From positions 278,238 to 342,237 of the forward strand of contig VCMS01000032.1 of assembly GCA_022539475.1 (NCBI GenBank): a stretch of 64,000 nucleotides of DNA, written 5' to 3'. The DNA is from Gracilaria domingensis. Taxonomy: Eukaryota; Rhodophyta; Florideophyceae; Gracilariales; Gracilariaceae. A model generated the notes under the pieces. It was not told where the DNA came from, searched no databases, and was given only the letters and a program-made list of their open reading frames with translations. This document shows positions 63,726 to 64,000 of this stretch, one piece after another. Position numbers and translations under genes: made by a program. Positions within the stretch are counted from its first letter, which is position 1; each line of letters starts with the position of its first letter.

Positions 63726-64000
63726 GCTGTTGAAGACGAAAGATCCTCAGCGAGTAACGAAGGGCACCCACGCTTCTTATGTGTACAGTAGTAGACCATG
63801 GGAAGAAGAAATGAAAGAGAAACGACGACAAAGACTGCAAGCGAAGGTCGTCTGCAAGGGAGAAGAGGTCGAGCCACAGTCAATATCGACGTCATATCAG
63901 AACGGGGGAATATATTTTGAGTTTAAATCACGTGGGCTTTCGTTCAAAAAAGGAACGTAGGTAAGTCCGACCTCAACACAAGGGGAACTTCTCGTATTAT
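63726..64000 (-). promoter_or_regulatory. upstream region of transposase copy 2, continuing out of the window
   Basis: This is nearly identical to 43240-43495. TATATTTTGAGTTTAAATC at 63911-63929 offers TATA-like sequence on either strand. The right end of the element is not reached. Confidence 0.45.

Noticed and set aside
1-64000. tRNA, rRNA or riboswitch genes
   Set aside because: I looked for T-loop-like GGTTCGAATCC patterns and rRNA-like stretches and found none that fold into a convincing gene. A covariance-model search would be decisive.

Overview
KIND OF ORGANISM. This is a repeat-dominated nuclear window from a eukaryote, probably a photosynthetic one. The evidence is monocistronic genes on both strands with TATA-like boxes, chromovirus-type Ty3/gypsy elements, Plavaka/CACTA-like transposase copies, a plant/cyanobacterial-type phytoene desaturase pseudogene and a phytol-kinase-like pseudogene. 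A red alga fits best (intron-poor, transposon-rich, plastid isoprenoid genes), but that is an inference. The sequence is a draft: there is a 690-base N gap, single Ns at 24530 and 34539, and many one-base frame breaks, especially in repeats. Some 'broken' genes may therefore be base-calling or assembly errors. LAYOUT. 1-3.5 kb: low-coding DNA with a strong palindrome, a short direct repeat and weak gene fragments. 3.5-13.8 kb: chromovirus C on the minus strand (candidate 3' LTR, chromodomain, integrase, RNase H, reverse transcriptase, protease, nucleocapsid knuckle), carrying an extra gene on the opposite strand (4.17-7.5 kb, interrupted by the N gap). 13.8-32.9 kb: two tail-to-tail copies of a second gypsy family. 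A is on the plus strand with its 5' LTR at 13811-14379. B is on the minus strand with its 3' LTR at 25140-25711. Together they form a roughly 7 kb-armed inverted repeat, and each has its own antisense gene. 32.9-35.4 kb: direct repeats around a decayed minus-strand ORF and a tandemly doubled block. 35.5-38.7 kb: relics of a phytol-kinase-like gene, phytoene desaturase and an unknown membrane protein. 39.5-43.5 kb: a palindrome array, a decayed piece of a cassette gene and a broken transposase. 43.6-44.7 kb: a cluster of five hairpins. 45.2-49.7 kb: ordinary host-like genes: ribulose-phosphate 3-epimerase, a ketopantoate-reductase-like protein, and two convergent HAD-phosphatase paralogues, one of which lacks the catalytic aspartate. 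50-64 kb: a cassette consisting of a ParB-like/2-oxoglutarate dioxygenase gene and, divergent from it, an unknown gene, a DNA-methyltransferase-SET fusion, two gene segments of unknown function, and a convergent Plavaka-type transposase. HOW IT MAY WORK. The 50-64 kb block is the most interesting part. A putative DNA-base oxidiser, a putative DNA methylase fused to a histone-methylase-type SET domain, and a cut-and-paste transposase lie together around an ~870-bp palindromic, apparently bidirectional promoter. A decayed relative at 39.5-43.5 kb keeps the palindrome, part of the first plus-strand gene and the transposase. This suggests that these parts move as one element that carries its own epigenetic machinery. 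The functions are inferred from motifs only.
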